Shown here: piece after piece, positions 45,626 through 53,861 of the stretch | Layout: each line of letters starts with the position of its first letter | Position numbering within the stretch: the stretch's first letter is position 1 | From: Rhodoglobus sp. | GTDB lineage: Bacteria; Actinomycetota; Actinomycetes; Actinomycetales; Microbacteriaceae | Assembly (NCBI GenBank): GCA_025464445.1 | Contig: JAODLY010000029.1 | Coordinates: forward strand, 1 to 57,572 | Length of the DNA stretch: 57,572 bases | Direction: 5' to 3' | Notes under the pieces: model-generated | Database searches by the model: none | Told to the model about the DNA's origin: nothing | What the model saw: only the letters and a program-made list of their open reading frames with translations | Translations under genes and position numbers: made by a program

Positions 45626-46708
45626 CCCGTCACCGATCCCACCTCTCCCGTGCTGGACCTCGCGGCTTCCAGCGTCCAGTTGACCCGCCAACTGTGCGAC
45701 ATCGAGTCGGTCTCCGGCAACGAGCGTGCGATAGCCGACGCGATCGAGGCGAGCCTCGCAGAAGCGTCGCACCTCGAGCTCATCCGTGACGGCGACGCGA
45801 TCGTCGCGCGCACGAACCTCGGCCGCGAAAGGCGCGTCGTGATCGCCGGCCACATCGACACGGTGCCGGTCAACGCGAACCTGCCCGTGCGCGAGGAGGA
45901 CGGCTACCTCGTCGGCCGCGGCACCGTGGACATGAAGGGGGGCGTCGCCGTCGCGCTGAAACTCGCTGCAGAGTTATCCGCCCCCGCGGTGGACGTGACC
46001 TGGATCTGGTACGACCACGAGGAGGTCGAGAGCCGGCTCAATGGGCTCGGCCGGCTGGCATCCACCCGTCCGGACCTGCTGGCCGGCGACTTCGCGATCC
46101 TGGGTGAGCCGACGGGCGCGGCCGTCGAAGGCGGATGCAACGGCACGGCGCGCATCGACATCCGCCTGCACGGCGTGCGCGCCCACAGCGCCCGGTCCTG
46201 GGTCGGCCATAACGCCATCCACGACGCCGCGGGCGTGCTCGCAATCCTCGCGGCGTATGTTCCCGCCGAGATCGAGGTCGACGGCCTGGTGTACCGCGAG
46301 GGGCTCAACGCCGTCGGCATCTCCGGGGGCGTCGCGGGCAACGTCATCCCCGATGAAGCGGTCGTGAGCGTCAACTACCGCTTCGCGCCGAGCAGGACGG
46401 GGGATGTCGCGATCGCCCACCTGCTCGACGTCTTCGCGGGCTACGACGTGGAGATCACCGACCTCGCCGAGGGAGCACGCCCCGGGCTGGACGCCGCGCT
46501 GGCGCAGCAGTTTCTCGCAGCGGTCGGCGGCGTCGCAGCCCCTAAGTACGGCTGGACGGATGTCGCGCGCTTCTCGGCCCTCGGAATCCCCGCTGTCAAC
46601 TACGGCCCGGGCGACCCGCTCAAGGCCCACGCCGACGACGAGCGCGTCGCCGTGGAGGAGATCGTCGCGTGCGAGCGGGGGCTGCGGGCATGGCTGACCG
46701 CGGGCTAG
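45623..46708 (+). CDS. dapE: Succinyl-diaminopimelate desuccinylase
   Basis: Zinc hydrolase (M20 family) that removes succinate from N-succinyl-LL-DAP. The 361-residue protein has H77 and D79 in VIAGHIDTVPVN, the bridging Asp in GRGTVDMKGGVAV, the catalytic Glu pair in WYDHEEVES, ILGEPTGAAVEGGCNGTAR, and the final zinc histidine near GPGDPLKAHADDE. GTG start with leaderless -10. The last 19 bp overlap the mannosyltransferase gene. Confidence 0.95.
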   Translation: MPVTDPTSPVLDLAASSVQLTRQLCDIESVSGNERAIADAIEASLAEASHLELIRDGDAIVARTNLGRERRVVIAGHIDTVPVNANLPVREEDGYLVGRGTVDMKGGVAVALKLAAELSAPAVDVTWIWYDHEEVESRLNGLGRLASTRPDLLAGDFAILGEPTGAAVEGGCNGTARIDIRLHGVRAHSARSWVGHNAIHDAAGVLAILAAYVPAEIEVDGLVYREGLNAVGISGGVAGNVIPDEAVVSVNYRFAPSRTGDVAIAHLLDVFAGYDVEITDLAEGARPGLDAALAQQFLAAVGGVAAPKYGWTDVARFSALGIPAVNYGPGDPLKAHADDERVAVEEIVACERGLRAWLTAG

Positions 46709-47910
46709 TCGCGGCGAAGGTCCGCTACCGGTTGACCCCGTGGTGGATAAAGGTGCTTGTCATCTTCGTCGTGTCGCGGATCGTGACCACGTCGATCCTG
46801 CTCGGCTTCGCAGCGGGGCAGGCGCCGAATGCGTGGACGGGGGCGGGCCCCGGGTACTTCGACTTCGCGTCGATCTGGGACGGCCACTGGTACTACATCA
46901 TCTCCGCGGTCGGCTACCCCACCCAGCTGCCGCTCACGGTCGACGGCCACGTCGGGGAGAGCGCATGGGCATTCATGCCTGCGTACCCCTCTGTGGTGCG
47001 CCTGGTGATGCTCGTGACGACGCTCGACTTTCCGGTGGCCGCTGTCATCGTGTCGTTCGGATTCGCCCTCGGTGCCGCCCTCCTGTTTTATCGGCTCATG
47101 CACCTCGTGCTACCCGGCGGTACCGCGCTGTTCTCCGTCGTGCTGTTCTGTTTCGCGCCGCTCTCGCCGATCCTGCAGGTGTCGTACGCAGAGTCGATGT
47201 ACACGTTCCTCATCGCCCTCGCGCTGCTGCTGCTCGTCACGAGACGGTACGCGCTCATGGTGCCGGTCGTGGCCGTGATGTCCCTCACGCGGCCCAGTGG
47301 TCTCGCGTTCGCCCTGGCCCTGGCCATGCATGTGGCCTGGCGGTGGTGGCGGCAGCGCCGTGGGCGCGAGGATTTCCCGGTGCGCGAGCGGGTGGCATCC
47401 ATCGGCCTTGCGGCCTTCAGTGCGTTCATGGGGATCGCCTGGATTCTCATCGCCTGGATTCTCACCGGGTCGTTCACCGCATACACGGACACCGAGCTGG
47501 CCTGGCGGTCGGCATACATCGGCTATGGGGACCTGCTGCCGTTCACGCCATGGCTGCAGGCGGCGGGGTTCTGGGGACACTGGGGGCAGGTGCCTGTGCC
47601 CCTGCTCATCGCACTTCTCGCTGTCGTAGTCGTGGGCTTCTTCGCGTTGCTGTTCACCCCCGCGGTCAAGCGGCTGGGGCCGGACCTGCGTTTCTGGGTG
47701 GCGAGCTACGCGCTCTACCTGCTCGCGGTGTTCTTCCCGCAATCCAGCACCTTCCGGCTGCTCGTTCCGGAGTTCCCGCTGCTCGGCGCGCTCGCCCAGC
47801 CGCGTGCGTGGTGGTACCGCGTCGGCATCGTGCTGCTGTGCATCGCCGGGCAATGGGAGTGGATCCACATCGCGTGGGCGGTCGACGGCTACGACTGGAC
47901 GCCCCCGTAA
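46690..47910 (+). CDS. PIG-V-like mannosyltransferase membrane protein
   Basis: A 406-residue membrane protein with about ten helices. The first periplasmic loop carries FASIWDGHWYYIISAVGYP, matching the GT-C acidic DxHWY site of PIG-V/mannosyltransferases. MSLTRPSGLAFALALA and LVPEFPLLGALAQP also fit that family. It probably uses polyprenyl-phosphate mannose in envelope glycan synthesis. The ATG at 46690 lies within the dapE end; a GTG at 46669 is possible. Confidence 0.82.
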   Translation: MADRGLVAAKVRYRLTPWWIKVLVIFVVSRIVTTSILLGFAAGQAPNAWTGAGPGYFDFASIWDGHWYYIISAVGYPTQLPLTVDGHVGESAWAFMPAYPSVVRLVMLVTTLDFPVAAVIVSFGFALGAALLFYRLMHLVLPGGTALFSVVLFCFAPLSPILQVSYAESMYTFLIALALLLLVTRRYALMVPVVAVMSLTRPSGLAFALALAMHVAWRWWRQRRGREDFPVRERVASIGLAAFSAFMGIAWILIAWILTGSFTAYTDTELAWRSAYIGYGDLLPFTPWLQAAGFWGHWGQVPVPLLIALLAVVVVGFFALLFTPAVKRLGPDLRFWVASYALYLLAVFFPQSSTFRLLVPEFPLLGALAQPRAWWYRVGIVLLCIAGQWEWIHIAWAVDGYDWTPP

Positions 47911-47981
47911 ATCGAGTGGGTTTCTGCTATGCCGCGGAATACGGGATAATAGGCAGGTATCCGTGTGAAAGGGGACTACTC

Positions 47982-48155
47982 ATGGCAGCCATGAAACCGA
48001 GGACCGGTGACGGGCCGATGGAGGCTGTCAAGGAAGGTCGTCTCATCATCGTCCGCGTCCCCCTCGAGGGCGGTGGGCGTCTCGTCGTCTCCGTCAATGA
48101 CGCCGAGGCCCGCGAACTCCACGATGCGCTCGCCGGGGTTGTAGCACCGGCCTGA
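47982..48155 (+). CDS. DUF3117 small protein
   Basis: A 57-residue protein beginning AAMKPRTGDGPMEAVKEGR and continuing LIIVRVPLEGGGRLVVSV, the highly conserved DUF3117 pattern found only in actinobacteria. ATG preceded by AAAGGGG. A -10-like GATAAT lies about 38 nt upstream. Function unknown; conservation and position near dapE and tatB are typical. Confidence 0.93.
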   Translation: MAAMKPRTGDGPMEAVKEGRLIIVRVPLEGGGRLVVSVNDAEARELHDALAGVVAPA

Positions 48156-48163
48156 CGCCGCCG

Positions 48164-48796
48164 CTACTCGGCTATTTTCGTCAGCTGCAGCAGCCCGTCG
48201 CCGATAGGTGACAGGGCGCTGATGACGGCATCGGATGCCGCGATCTCGGTGAGCAGCAACCGGAAGTTCGCGACGGTGTCGTCCCGCTGCGCAGGGTCGG
48301 CGACCCGCCCGCGCCACAGTGCGTGGGCGACGAGGACTGTTCCGCCGCGCCGCACCAGGCGCAGGCCGTGCTCGACGTATTCGACGACGGACACGGGGTC
48401 TGCGTCGATGAACACGACGTCGTAACTCGCCTCGTTCATGCGGGGCAGCACATCCTGCGCCTTTCCACCGATGAGCCGCGCCCTGCTTGCGGGGATGCCC
48501 GCATCGAGAAACGCGCGGCGAGCACGTTGCTGGTAGTCCAGCTCGGAATCGATGGTGGTGAGCGTCGCGCCCGGCGCCCCGCTCATAAGCCACAGCCCAC
48601 TCACACCCAGGCCGGTGCCGATCTCGATGATGTTCTGCGCATCGCTCGCGGCTGCGATCACCGCGAGCTGCGCGCCGACCGAAGGCGTGACCGCTTCGAC
48701 GCCGAGCTCGAGGCTGTGCTGCCTGGCGTGAGCGATGTCGCCGCGCTCGACGACGAACTCTTCCGCGAACTTCCAGTTCAGCTGTTTGTCGGACAC
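48164..48796 (-). CDS. SAM-dependent O-methyltransferase (family 3)
   Basis: A 210-residue protein. SAM motif I is IIEIGTGLGVSGLWLM (about 56-71), then LTTIDSELDYQQRAR, and VVFIDADPVSVVEYVEHGLRLVRRGG (metal/catalytic Asp region) followed by VLVAHALWRGRV. The pattern matches the COMT-like family 3 enzymes. GTG start at 48796 with GGAGAG upstream. It is divergent from tatB, as in other actinobacteria. Acceptor unknown. Confidence 0.9.
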   Translation of the reverse strand: MSDKQLNWKFAEEFVVERGDIAHARQHSLELGVEAVTPSVGAQLAVIAAASDAQNIIEIGTGLGVSGLWLMSGAPGATLTTIDSELDYQQRARRAFLDAGIPASRARLIGGKAQDVLPRMNEASYDVVFIDADPVSVVEYVEHGLRLVRRGGTVLVAHALWRGRVADPAQRDDTVANFRLLLTEIAASDAVISALSPIGDGLLQLTKIAE

Positions 48797-48846
48797 TCGG
48801 CTCTCCTCGTCGATCCACTGTAGGCGAATCCGTAGGTGCCACCGGT

Positions 48847-48861
48847 TATCCTGAGCGAGTG
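48847..48861 (+). promoter_or_regulatory. Leaderless promoter -10 box for tatB
   Basis: TATCCT at 48847-48852 lies 6 nt before the GTG at 48859. Confidence 0.55.
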
Positions 48862-49218
48862 TCCTTCGGCCTCACCTTCGACAAACTGCTGATCATTGGG
48901 ATCATCGCAGTCTTCCTGCTGGGGCCTGAGCGGTTGCCGTACTACGCGTCACAGCTCGCCCGCCTCGTGAAGTCGTTGCGGGTCATGGCCGATGGCGCCA
49001 AGGAGCGCATGCGCGAAGAGATGGGTCCAGACTTCGACGACATCGATTGGAAGAAGCTCGACCCGCGCCAGTACGATCCGCGGCGCATCATCCGTGAGGC
49101 GCTCACCGACGATGAACCCGAGGTGAAGGTCAAACCGGTCACGGAGTCCGCATACGCGCAGCGCCAGCGTTTCGTGAGGGAGGGGCGCCCCGCGCCCTAC
49201 GACTCCGAGGCGACATAG
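48859..49218 (+). CDS. tatB: Sec-independent protein translocase TatB
   Basis: A 119-residue Tat component: a short N-terminal membrane helix (KLLIIGIIAVFLLGP), the hinge GPERLPYYASQLA, an amphipathic helix (ARLVKSLRVMADGAKERMREEMG) and an acidic polar tail. It works with TatC in recognising twin-arginine substrates such as EfeB encoded 12 kb away. tatA and tatC are not in the window. Confidence 0.92.
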   Translation: MSFGLTFDKLLIIGIIAVFLLGPERLPYYASQLARLVKSLRVMADGAKERMREEMGPDFDDIDWKKLDPRQYDPRRIIREALTDDEPEVKVKPVTESAYAQRQRFVREGRPAPYDSEAT

Positions 49219-49231
49219 CGCGCACTTGTGC

Positions 49232-50782
49232 TCAGCGGCGGCGGATCGCCTTGAGGGCCTTCAGGAGCGTGATCATTAGCCCTGCCATTTTCGCGAACTC
49301 CGCACCTGTGCGCGGCAGTGTGAGCAGCCCCGTGGATTCGGCGACCGTGCGAGCTTCGACGAAGCGCAGCAGGCCCTCCGCGCCGTTGCGGCGGCCGAGT
49401 CCAGACTGCTTCATGCCGCCCATCGGGGCGTCGGTGCTGGAGAACGACGCGCGGTAGCCCTCGTTGATGTTGACGCTTCCCGCGTCGATCCTGTCAGCGA
49501 CGCGGCGGGCGCGGCCGATCGAACCGCTGAACACGGAGGCGTTGAGCCCGAACTCCGAGGCGTTGGCCGCGACGATCGCCTCGGCCTCGCTGCCCACGAC
49601 GGTGATCGCGACGACGGGCCCGAAGGTCTCGTGCGCGAAACAGTCCATCGCTTCGGTCACCCCGGAGAGCACGGTGGGCTCGTAGAAGAACGGGCCGAGG
49701 TCGGGGCGTGCATGGCCACCGGCAAGCACCGTCGCGCCCTTCTTCACCGCGTCATCCACATGCTTGCTCACCCTCTCGAGTTGTGCCGCCGAGGTGAGCG
49801 ATCCGACATCGGTCGAGTAGTCGAGCGCGGGGCCCTGCTTGAGGTTCCGGGTTCGCTCGACGAAGGCTGCAGTGAACTCGTCGCTCACCGCACTGTCGAC
49901 ATAGATGCGCTCGATCGAGACGCACAGCTGGCCCATCGACGAGAACACCGAATAGACGGCGTTCGCGGCGGCGACCGCCGGCTTGACGTCGTCGAGCACG
50001 ATTAACGGGTTCTTGCCGCCGAGCTCGAGGGATGACCCGGTCAACGACGAGATCGCACGTTCGCCGACCCTCGTGCCGGTCGCCGTGGAGCCGGTGAAGC
50101 ACACGTAGTCGGAGGCATCCACGACCGCGTTGCCGATCTCATTGCCATCGCCGGCCACGACTGCCCACAGCGCCGCGGGAACGCCCGCGTCGATGAATGC
50201 CCTGCGGCTCGCGAGGATCGATAGGGCGCCCTGGTTATCCGCTTTCTGCACAACGGCGTTGCCGGCGGCAAGCGCTGGGACCACATCCATTATCGACAGC
50301 GCGATCGGGTAGTTCCACGGCGTGATGACGCCCACCACACCTTTGGGCTTAAAGCTCACGCGCGTTTTGATGACGACGGGGATGCCAGCCCGACGGCGCC
50401 TCGTGCGCAGCACACTGCGCGCGGAGACGGCGTAGTACCGCGTGACAGTCGCACCCTCGAAGACCTCCTCGAACGCCTGCCCCCTGGTCTTGCCCGTCTC
50501 GGTCTGCAGGATGTCGAGCAGCCCGTCCCTGCGCTCGAGCAGCAGGTCGTGGGCCTTGAGCAGCACCGCCCGGCGATGGGCGAAACCGGCGGCGCGCCAG
50601 GACGCCTGCGCCAGGCGGGCGGAGCCGAAAGCATCCGCCACATCACGCGTAGAGCTCAGCGGCAATTCGTGCAGCACCTGCCCGGTGAACGGGGCGATGA
50701 CCGCTGCCGTATGCCCACTGGAAGCGGACAGGTCCGAGACGAGGCCACTGACAACCGGATGCGTGAGCGTCGATGCTGGCAT
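49232..50782 (-). CDS. NAD(P)-dependent succinate-semialdehyde dehydrogenase-like protein
   Basis: A 516-residue aldehyde dehydrogenase: ITPWNYPIALSIMDVVPALAAGNAVV, cofactor-binding TGSTATGTRVG, general base E253 in SLELGGKNP and nucleophile C287 in SSMGQLCVS. The last 35 residues add a hydrophobic/basic tail (MITLLKALKAIRRR). Closest in pattern to GabD2-type SSADH. ATG at 50782. Divergent from an MFS transporter and a PLP decarboxylase, which may supply an aldehyde precursor; this link is inference. Confidence 0.85.
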   Translation of the reverse strand: MPASTLTHPVVSGLVSDLSASSGHTAAVIAPFTGQVLHELPLSSTRDVADAFGSARLAQASWRAAGFAHRRAVLLKAHDLLLERRDGLLDILQTETGKTRGQAFEEVFEGATVTRYYAVSARSVLRTRRRRAGIPVVIKTRVSFKPKGVVGVITPWNYPIALSIMDVVPALAAGNAVVQKADNQGALSILASRRAFIDAGVPAALWAVVAGDGNEIGNAVVDASDYVCFTGSTATGTRVGERAISSLTGSSLELGGKNPLIVLDDVKPAVAAANAVYSVFSSMGQLCVSIERIYVDSAVSDEFTAAFVERTRNLKQGPALDYSTDVGSLTSAAQLERVSKHVDDAVKKGATVLAGGHARPDLGPFFYEPTVLSGVTEAMDCFAHETFGPVVAITVVGSEAEAIVAANASEFGLNASVFSGSIGRARRVADRIDAGSVNINEGYRASFSSTDAPMGGMKQSGLGRRNGAEGLLRFVEARTVAESTGLLTLPRTGAEFAKMAGLMITLLKALKAIRRR

Positions 50783-50810
50783 GGCGCGAGTTTACCGCCG
50801 CCGCTATGGA

Positions 50811-50826
50811 TACACTTGCGAAAATG
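50811..50826 (+). promoter_or_regulatory. Leaderless promoter -10 box for MFS gene
   Basis: TACACT at 50811-50816 lies 7 nt before the ATG at 50824. Confidence 0.5.
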
Positions 50827-52185
50827 GACAGCGTTCTCACCCGAAAAACCATCGCCACCTATGCCGTGGGCTCGCTGGGAACCGGGGGTTTCGCCACCCT
50901 CCCGGGGCTCGTGCTCGTGATCTACCTGACCGACACGCTGGGCATCGCGGCGCTCGCCGCAGGCATCCTCGTGACCGTCGCCAAGGTGTGGGACGTCATC
51001 ATCGATCCCGTCATCGGCGCGCGCAGCGACCGCAGTCTGGCGCTGCGGGGTTCGAGGCGTCCGTTCATGCTGCTGGGGTCTATCGCCCTGCCGGTGTTCT
51101 TCATCCTGACTTTCGCGGTTCCCGCCGGCATCGGGGCGGTGGCCTCCGGCGCCTGGGTGCTCGTGGCATTCATGATCACGGCCACGGCGTTCAGCCTCTT
51201 CCAGGTGCCGTACATCGCCCTCCCCGCCGAACTGGCGACCGGCTACGACGATCGCACGAAACTCATCTCGGCCCGCGTCGTCGTGCTCACGATCGCGATC
51301 CTGCTGTTCGGGGCCGGTGCGCCCGCGATCCAGCAGGCATTCACGAACGAGTACACGGGATACCTCGTGATGGCCGCCGCCGCCGGTCTGCTGATCGGCG
51401 GCGGCATGTTCGTCGCCTCCTTCGTGGCTCGCCGCGGGGTGACCTCAGATGTGCCGAAGTTCTCGATCGTCGACAACTACCGCACCGGTTTTGCCGCACT
51501 GAAGCGCAGCCAGCCGTTCCGATCGCTGCTCCTGACCTTCCTGCTGCAGGGGCTCGCGACGGGGCTCATGCTCGCGGGCGCGGCATACCTGGCGAAATGG
51601 GTGCTCGGCACGGGCGTGACGATCCTGTTCATCGCCCTGATCGCACCCGCCCTCATCTTCGCGCCGGTGTGGGCGATCATCTCCCGCCGCATCGGCAAGG
51701 AGCGCGCCTTCACCATCGCCTCCATGCTGTTCGGGATCGCGGCGCTGTCGATGCTGCTGCTGGTCTGGTTCCCCGGGATGTGGGTGTACGCCCCCGTCGC
51801 GCTCGCCGGAGCCGGATACGCCGGCATGCAGTCGCTGCCGATGTCGATGCTGCCCGACGTGATCTCGCACGATGCGACGCGCCATGGGGCCGGCTCCGCC
51901 GGCACGTTCGGCGGGGTGTGGACGGCGGGGGAGACGACAGGGATGGCACTGGGCGCCACTGTGCTGACCATCGTGCTCGCGGCATCCGGGTACCTCGAAT
52001 CGGTTGCCAGCCAAGTCGTCGTGCAGCCGCCGTCAGCCATCACGGGAATCGTGCTGAGCTTCAGTGTCGTGCCGGCGGCGATCATCGTGCTGTCGCTGTT
52101 GTCGTTCTCGCGCTATCCGCTGCGCAAGGCCGACATCGACGAACTCGCCGCGAAGACGATCGTCGGATCGGCAATCGAGTCGTGA
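50824..52185 (+). CDS. MFS transporter (GPH/MFS_2-like)
   Basis: A 453-residue protein with about twelve helices. The cytoplasmic loop after helix two reads WDVIIDPVIGARSDRSLALRGSRRPFML, the DPxxGxxSDR...RRP motif of glycoside-pentoside-hexuronide cation symporters. The ATG at 50824 is favoured by the leaderless -10; ATG at 50806 is possible. Its stop overlaps the decarboxylase start (GTGA), so the transporter and enzyme are made together. Substrate unknown; an amino acid or amine would fit the partner. Confidence 0.85.
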   Translation: MDSVLTRKTIATYAVGSLGTGGFATLPGLVLVIYLTDTLGIAALAAGILVTVAKVWDVIIDPVIGARSDRSLALRGSRRPFMLLGSIALPVFFILTFAVPAGIGAVASGAWVLVAFMITATAFSLFQVPYIALPAELATGYDDRTKLISARVVVLTIAILLFGAGAPAIQQAFTNEYTGYLVMAAAAGLLIGGGMFVASFVARRGVTSDVPKFSIVDNYRTGFAALKRSQPFRSLLLTFLLQGLATGLMLAGAAYLAKWVLGTGVTILFIALIAPALIFAPVWAIISRRIGKERAFTIASMLFGIAALSMLLLVWFPGMWVYAPVALAGAGYAGMQSLPMSMLPDVISHDATRHGAGSAGTFGGVWTAGETTGMALGATVLTIVLAASGYLESVASQVVVQPPSAITGIVLSFSVVPAAIIVLSLLSFSRYPLRKADIDELAAKTIVGSAIES

Positions 52186-53687
52186 GGTTCGCGGAAGAAC
52201 CGGCCGCGATCCTCGCGCGCCTGGACGAATTGCGTGCGGCCGACGCCCCCACTCATGGCGGGCACGTGCTCTCGTACGTATACGACTCCGGCCTCGCCGA
52301 GCTCGACGAACTCGCGGCTGCGGCGATCCGCGCCGTGCAGCCGGTCAACGGGCTCGATCCGACGACATTCACCTCGGTCGCGGTCATGGAGGGCGAGGTC
52401 ATCGCGTTCGCCCGCGACCTGCTCGGCGGCGACCGGGATGTCGTCGGCAGTGTGACGACCGGCGGCACGGAGAGCTGCCTGCTGGCAGTGAAGACCGCGC
52501 GGGATGCCTGGGGGGTCTCGACAGGCTCGACCGGCGGAACGGGCTCGACCGGCGGAATACCGCGACTGCTCGCGCCCGTCACCGTGCACGCCGCCTTCCA
52601 CAAGGCGGCGCACTACTTCGGCCTCACCGTCGACCTCGTGCCGGTCGGCGAGGATGGCAGGCCCGACGCCGACGAGTTCATCGCCCGCATGGGGCCTGAC
52701 GTCGCACTCGTCGTGGTGTCCGCCCCGTCGTACCCGCACGCTGCGCTCGACCCGGTCGCGGCCGTGGCCGCCGCCGCGGCATCCCGGGGAATCGACTGCC
52801 ACGTCGACGCCTGCATCGGCGGCTGGGTGCTTCCGTTCTGGTCGTCGGTCGAGCCCTGGGATTTCCGCGTCGCCGGAGTGACCTCGATCAGCGCCGACCT
52901 GCACAAGTTCGGCTATGCGCCCAAGGGCGTGTCCGTGCTGCTGCAGCGCGGCAGGGACCGCCAGCGCGCCCAGTTCTTCGCCACGACCCGATGGCCCGGG
53001 TATCCGGTGGTGAACCCTACGATGCTCGGGTCCAAGTCGGCGGGACCGCTTGCGGCGGGGTGGGCGATCACGCACGCGCTCGGCCGCGACGGGCTGGCCG
53101 AGCTCGCGGCATCCTGCGAGCGTTCGACCGTTGCGCTGCGCGAACTCATCGGCGGAATCGAGGGCCTGCGGGTCGTCGGCGATCCGGTCGGCCCACTCCT
53201 CGCCGTCGCAACGGATGCCGCGGCGCCCGCATCCGCCCAGGTCGACCCGCACCACTGGGCCGACCAGGCTCGTGCCCACGGGTGGCTCCTGCAGCTGCAG
53301 CCGGGCCTCGCCCAAACCGGAGGCATCACGCTCCCGCACACCACGCACCTCACGATCACGCCCGTGACCGAGGCCGCGCTGCCCGAACTCGGTGCAGCCC
53401 TCGTCGCGGCCGCGGACGAAGTGCGCGGCATCCCCGCCGTCAGCGCGGCCGACGTGCTCGGCACGCTCCCGCCCGCGCTCGCCGTTGGGCTCACGGCCGC
53501 GGACGCCCAGCCCCTCGATTCGGAGACGGCTTTCGCGATCCTCTCCGGCATCGGACTGCTGTCGTCCGGGTCGGGTGCGTTGCCCGATCGCATGGCGCCG
53601 TTCCTCGCACTCATCGAGGCGCTGCCGGCGCCACTCACCGAGCGGCTGCTCACCGAGCTCGTCGGGCGGGTCGTGGAGCCGCGCTGA
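52182..53687 (+). CDS. PLP-dependent group II decarboxylase / S1P-lyase-like protein
   Basis: A 501-residue fold-type I PLP enzyme: GSVTTGGTESCLLAVKTARD (phosphate site), HAAFHKAAHYFG (ring stacking), HVDACIGGWVLPF (PLP Asp) and the Schiff-base lysine K242 in SADLHKFGYAPKG. The pattern is that of sphingosine-1-phosphate lyase/tyrosine-glutamate decarboxylases. A low-complexity STGSTGGTGSTGG insert (about 113-125) interrupts the domain between conserved blocks and is made of an 18-bp direct repeat. GTG start overlaps the MFS stop. The exact substrate is unknown. Confidence 0.87.
   Translation: MRFAEEPAAILARLDELRAADAPTHGGHVLSYVYDSGLAELDELAAAAIRAVQPVNGLDPTTFTSVAVMEGEVIAFARDLLGGDRDVVGSVTTGGTESCLLAVKTARDAWGVSTGSTGGTGSTGGIPRLLAPVTVHAAFHKAAHYFGLTVDLVPVGEDGRPDADEFIARMGPDVALVVVSAPSYPHAALDPVAAVAAAAASRGIDCHVDACIGGWVLPFWSSVEPWDFRVAGVTSISADLHKFGYAPKGVSVLLQRGRDRQRAQFFATTRWPGYPVVNPTMLGSKSAGPLAAGWAITHALGRDGLAELAASCERSTVALRELIGGIEGLRVVGDPVGPLLAVATDAAAPASAQVDPHHWADQARAHGWLLQLQPGLAQTGGITLPHTTHLTITPVTEAALPELGAALVAAADEVRGIPAVSAADVLGTLPPALAVGLTAADAQPLDSETAFAILSGIGLLSSGSGALPDRMAPFLALIEALPAPLTERLLTELVGRVVEPR
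52514..52557 (+). repeat. 18-bp direct repeat inserted in frame in decarboxylase gene
   Basis: GGCTCGACCGGCGGAA occurs at 52524-52539 and exactly again at 52542-52557. It is preceded by GGTCTCGACAGGCTCGACC, itself a small GGTC/GACC dyad. It codes for the STGSTGG stretch. Similar GGTnTCGACAnGCTC strings are, from memory, scattered in Microbacteriaceae genomes. Confidence 0.65.
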
Positions 53688-53744
53688 GTTCGTGCCGCAT
53701 CTCATGCCACTTCCCGCGACGTCGAGGATGCGGGCGGACGCTCG

Positions 53745-53800
53745 AAACGTTCGCGATCTCAAGGAAGATTCGCGGGGCATCCTTGAGATCGCGAACGTTT
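53745..53800. repeat. Perfect 21-bp inverted repeat (REP-like or terminator)
   Basis: The 21-nt arm at 53745-53765 (centre CGTTCGCGATCTCAAGG) and its exact reverse complement at 53780-53800 flank a 14-nt loop. No T run follows on either strand. It lies between the convergent decarboxylase and LysR genes. The rest of 53688-53861 shows no gene. Confidence 0.75.
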
Positions 53801-53861
53801 GAACGATGTCGGCGACTGGCGGGGCTCGGGTGCGATCGCGGCAGTGCGGGGGACCGCAGTT

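Noticed and set aside
50442-52181. Upstream part of a 1081-codon open frame that ends in the decarboxylase
   Set aside because: This part overlaps the dehydrogenase and the MFS gene in other frames and reads as Arg-rich nonsense. The enzyme starts at the GTG at 52182, coupled to the MFS stop.
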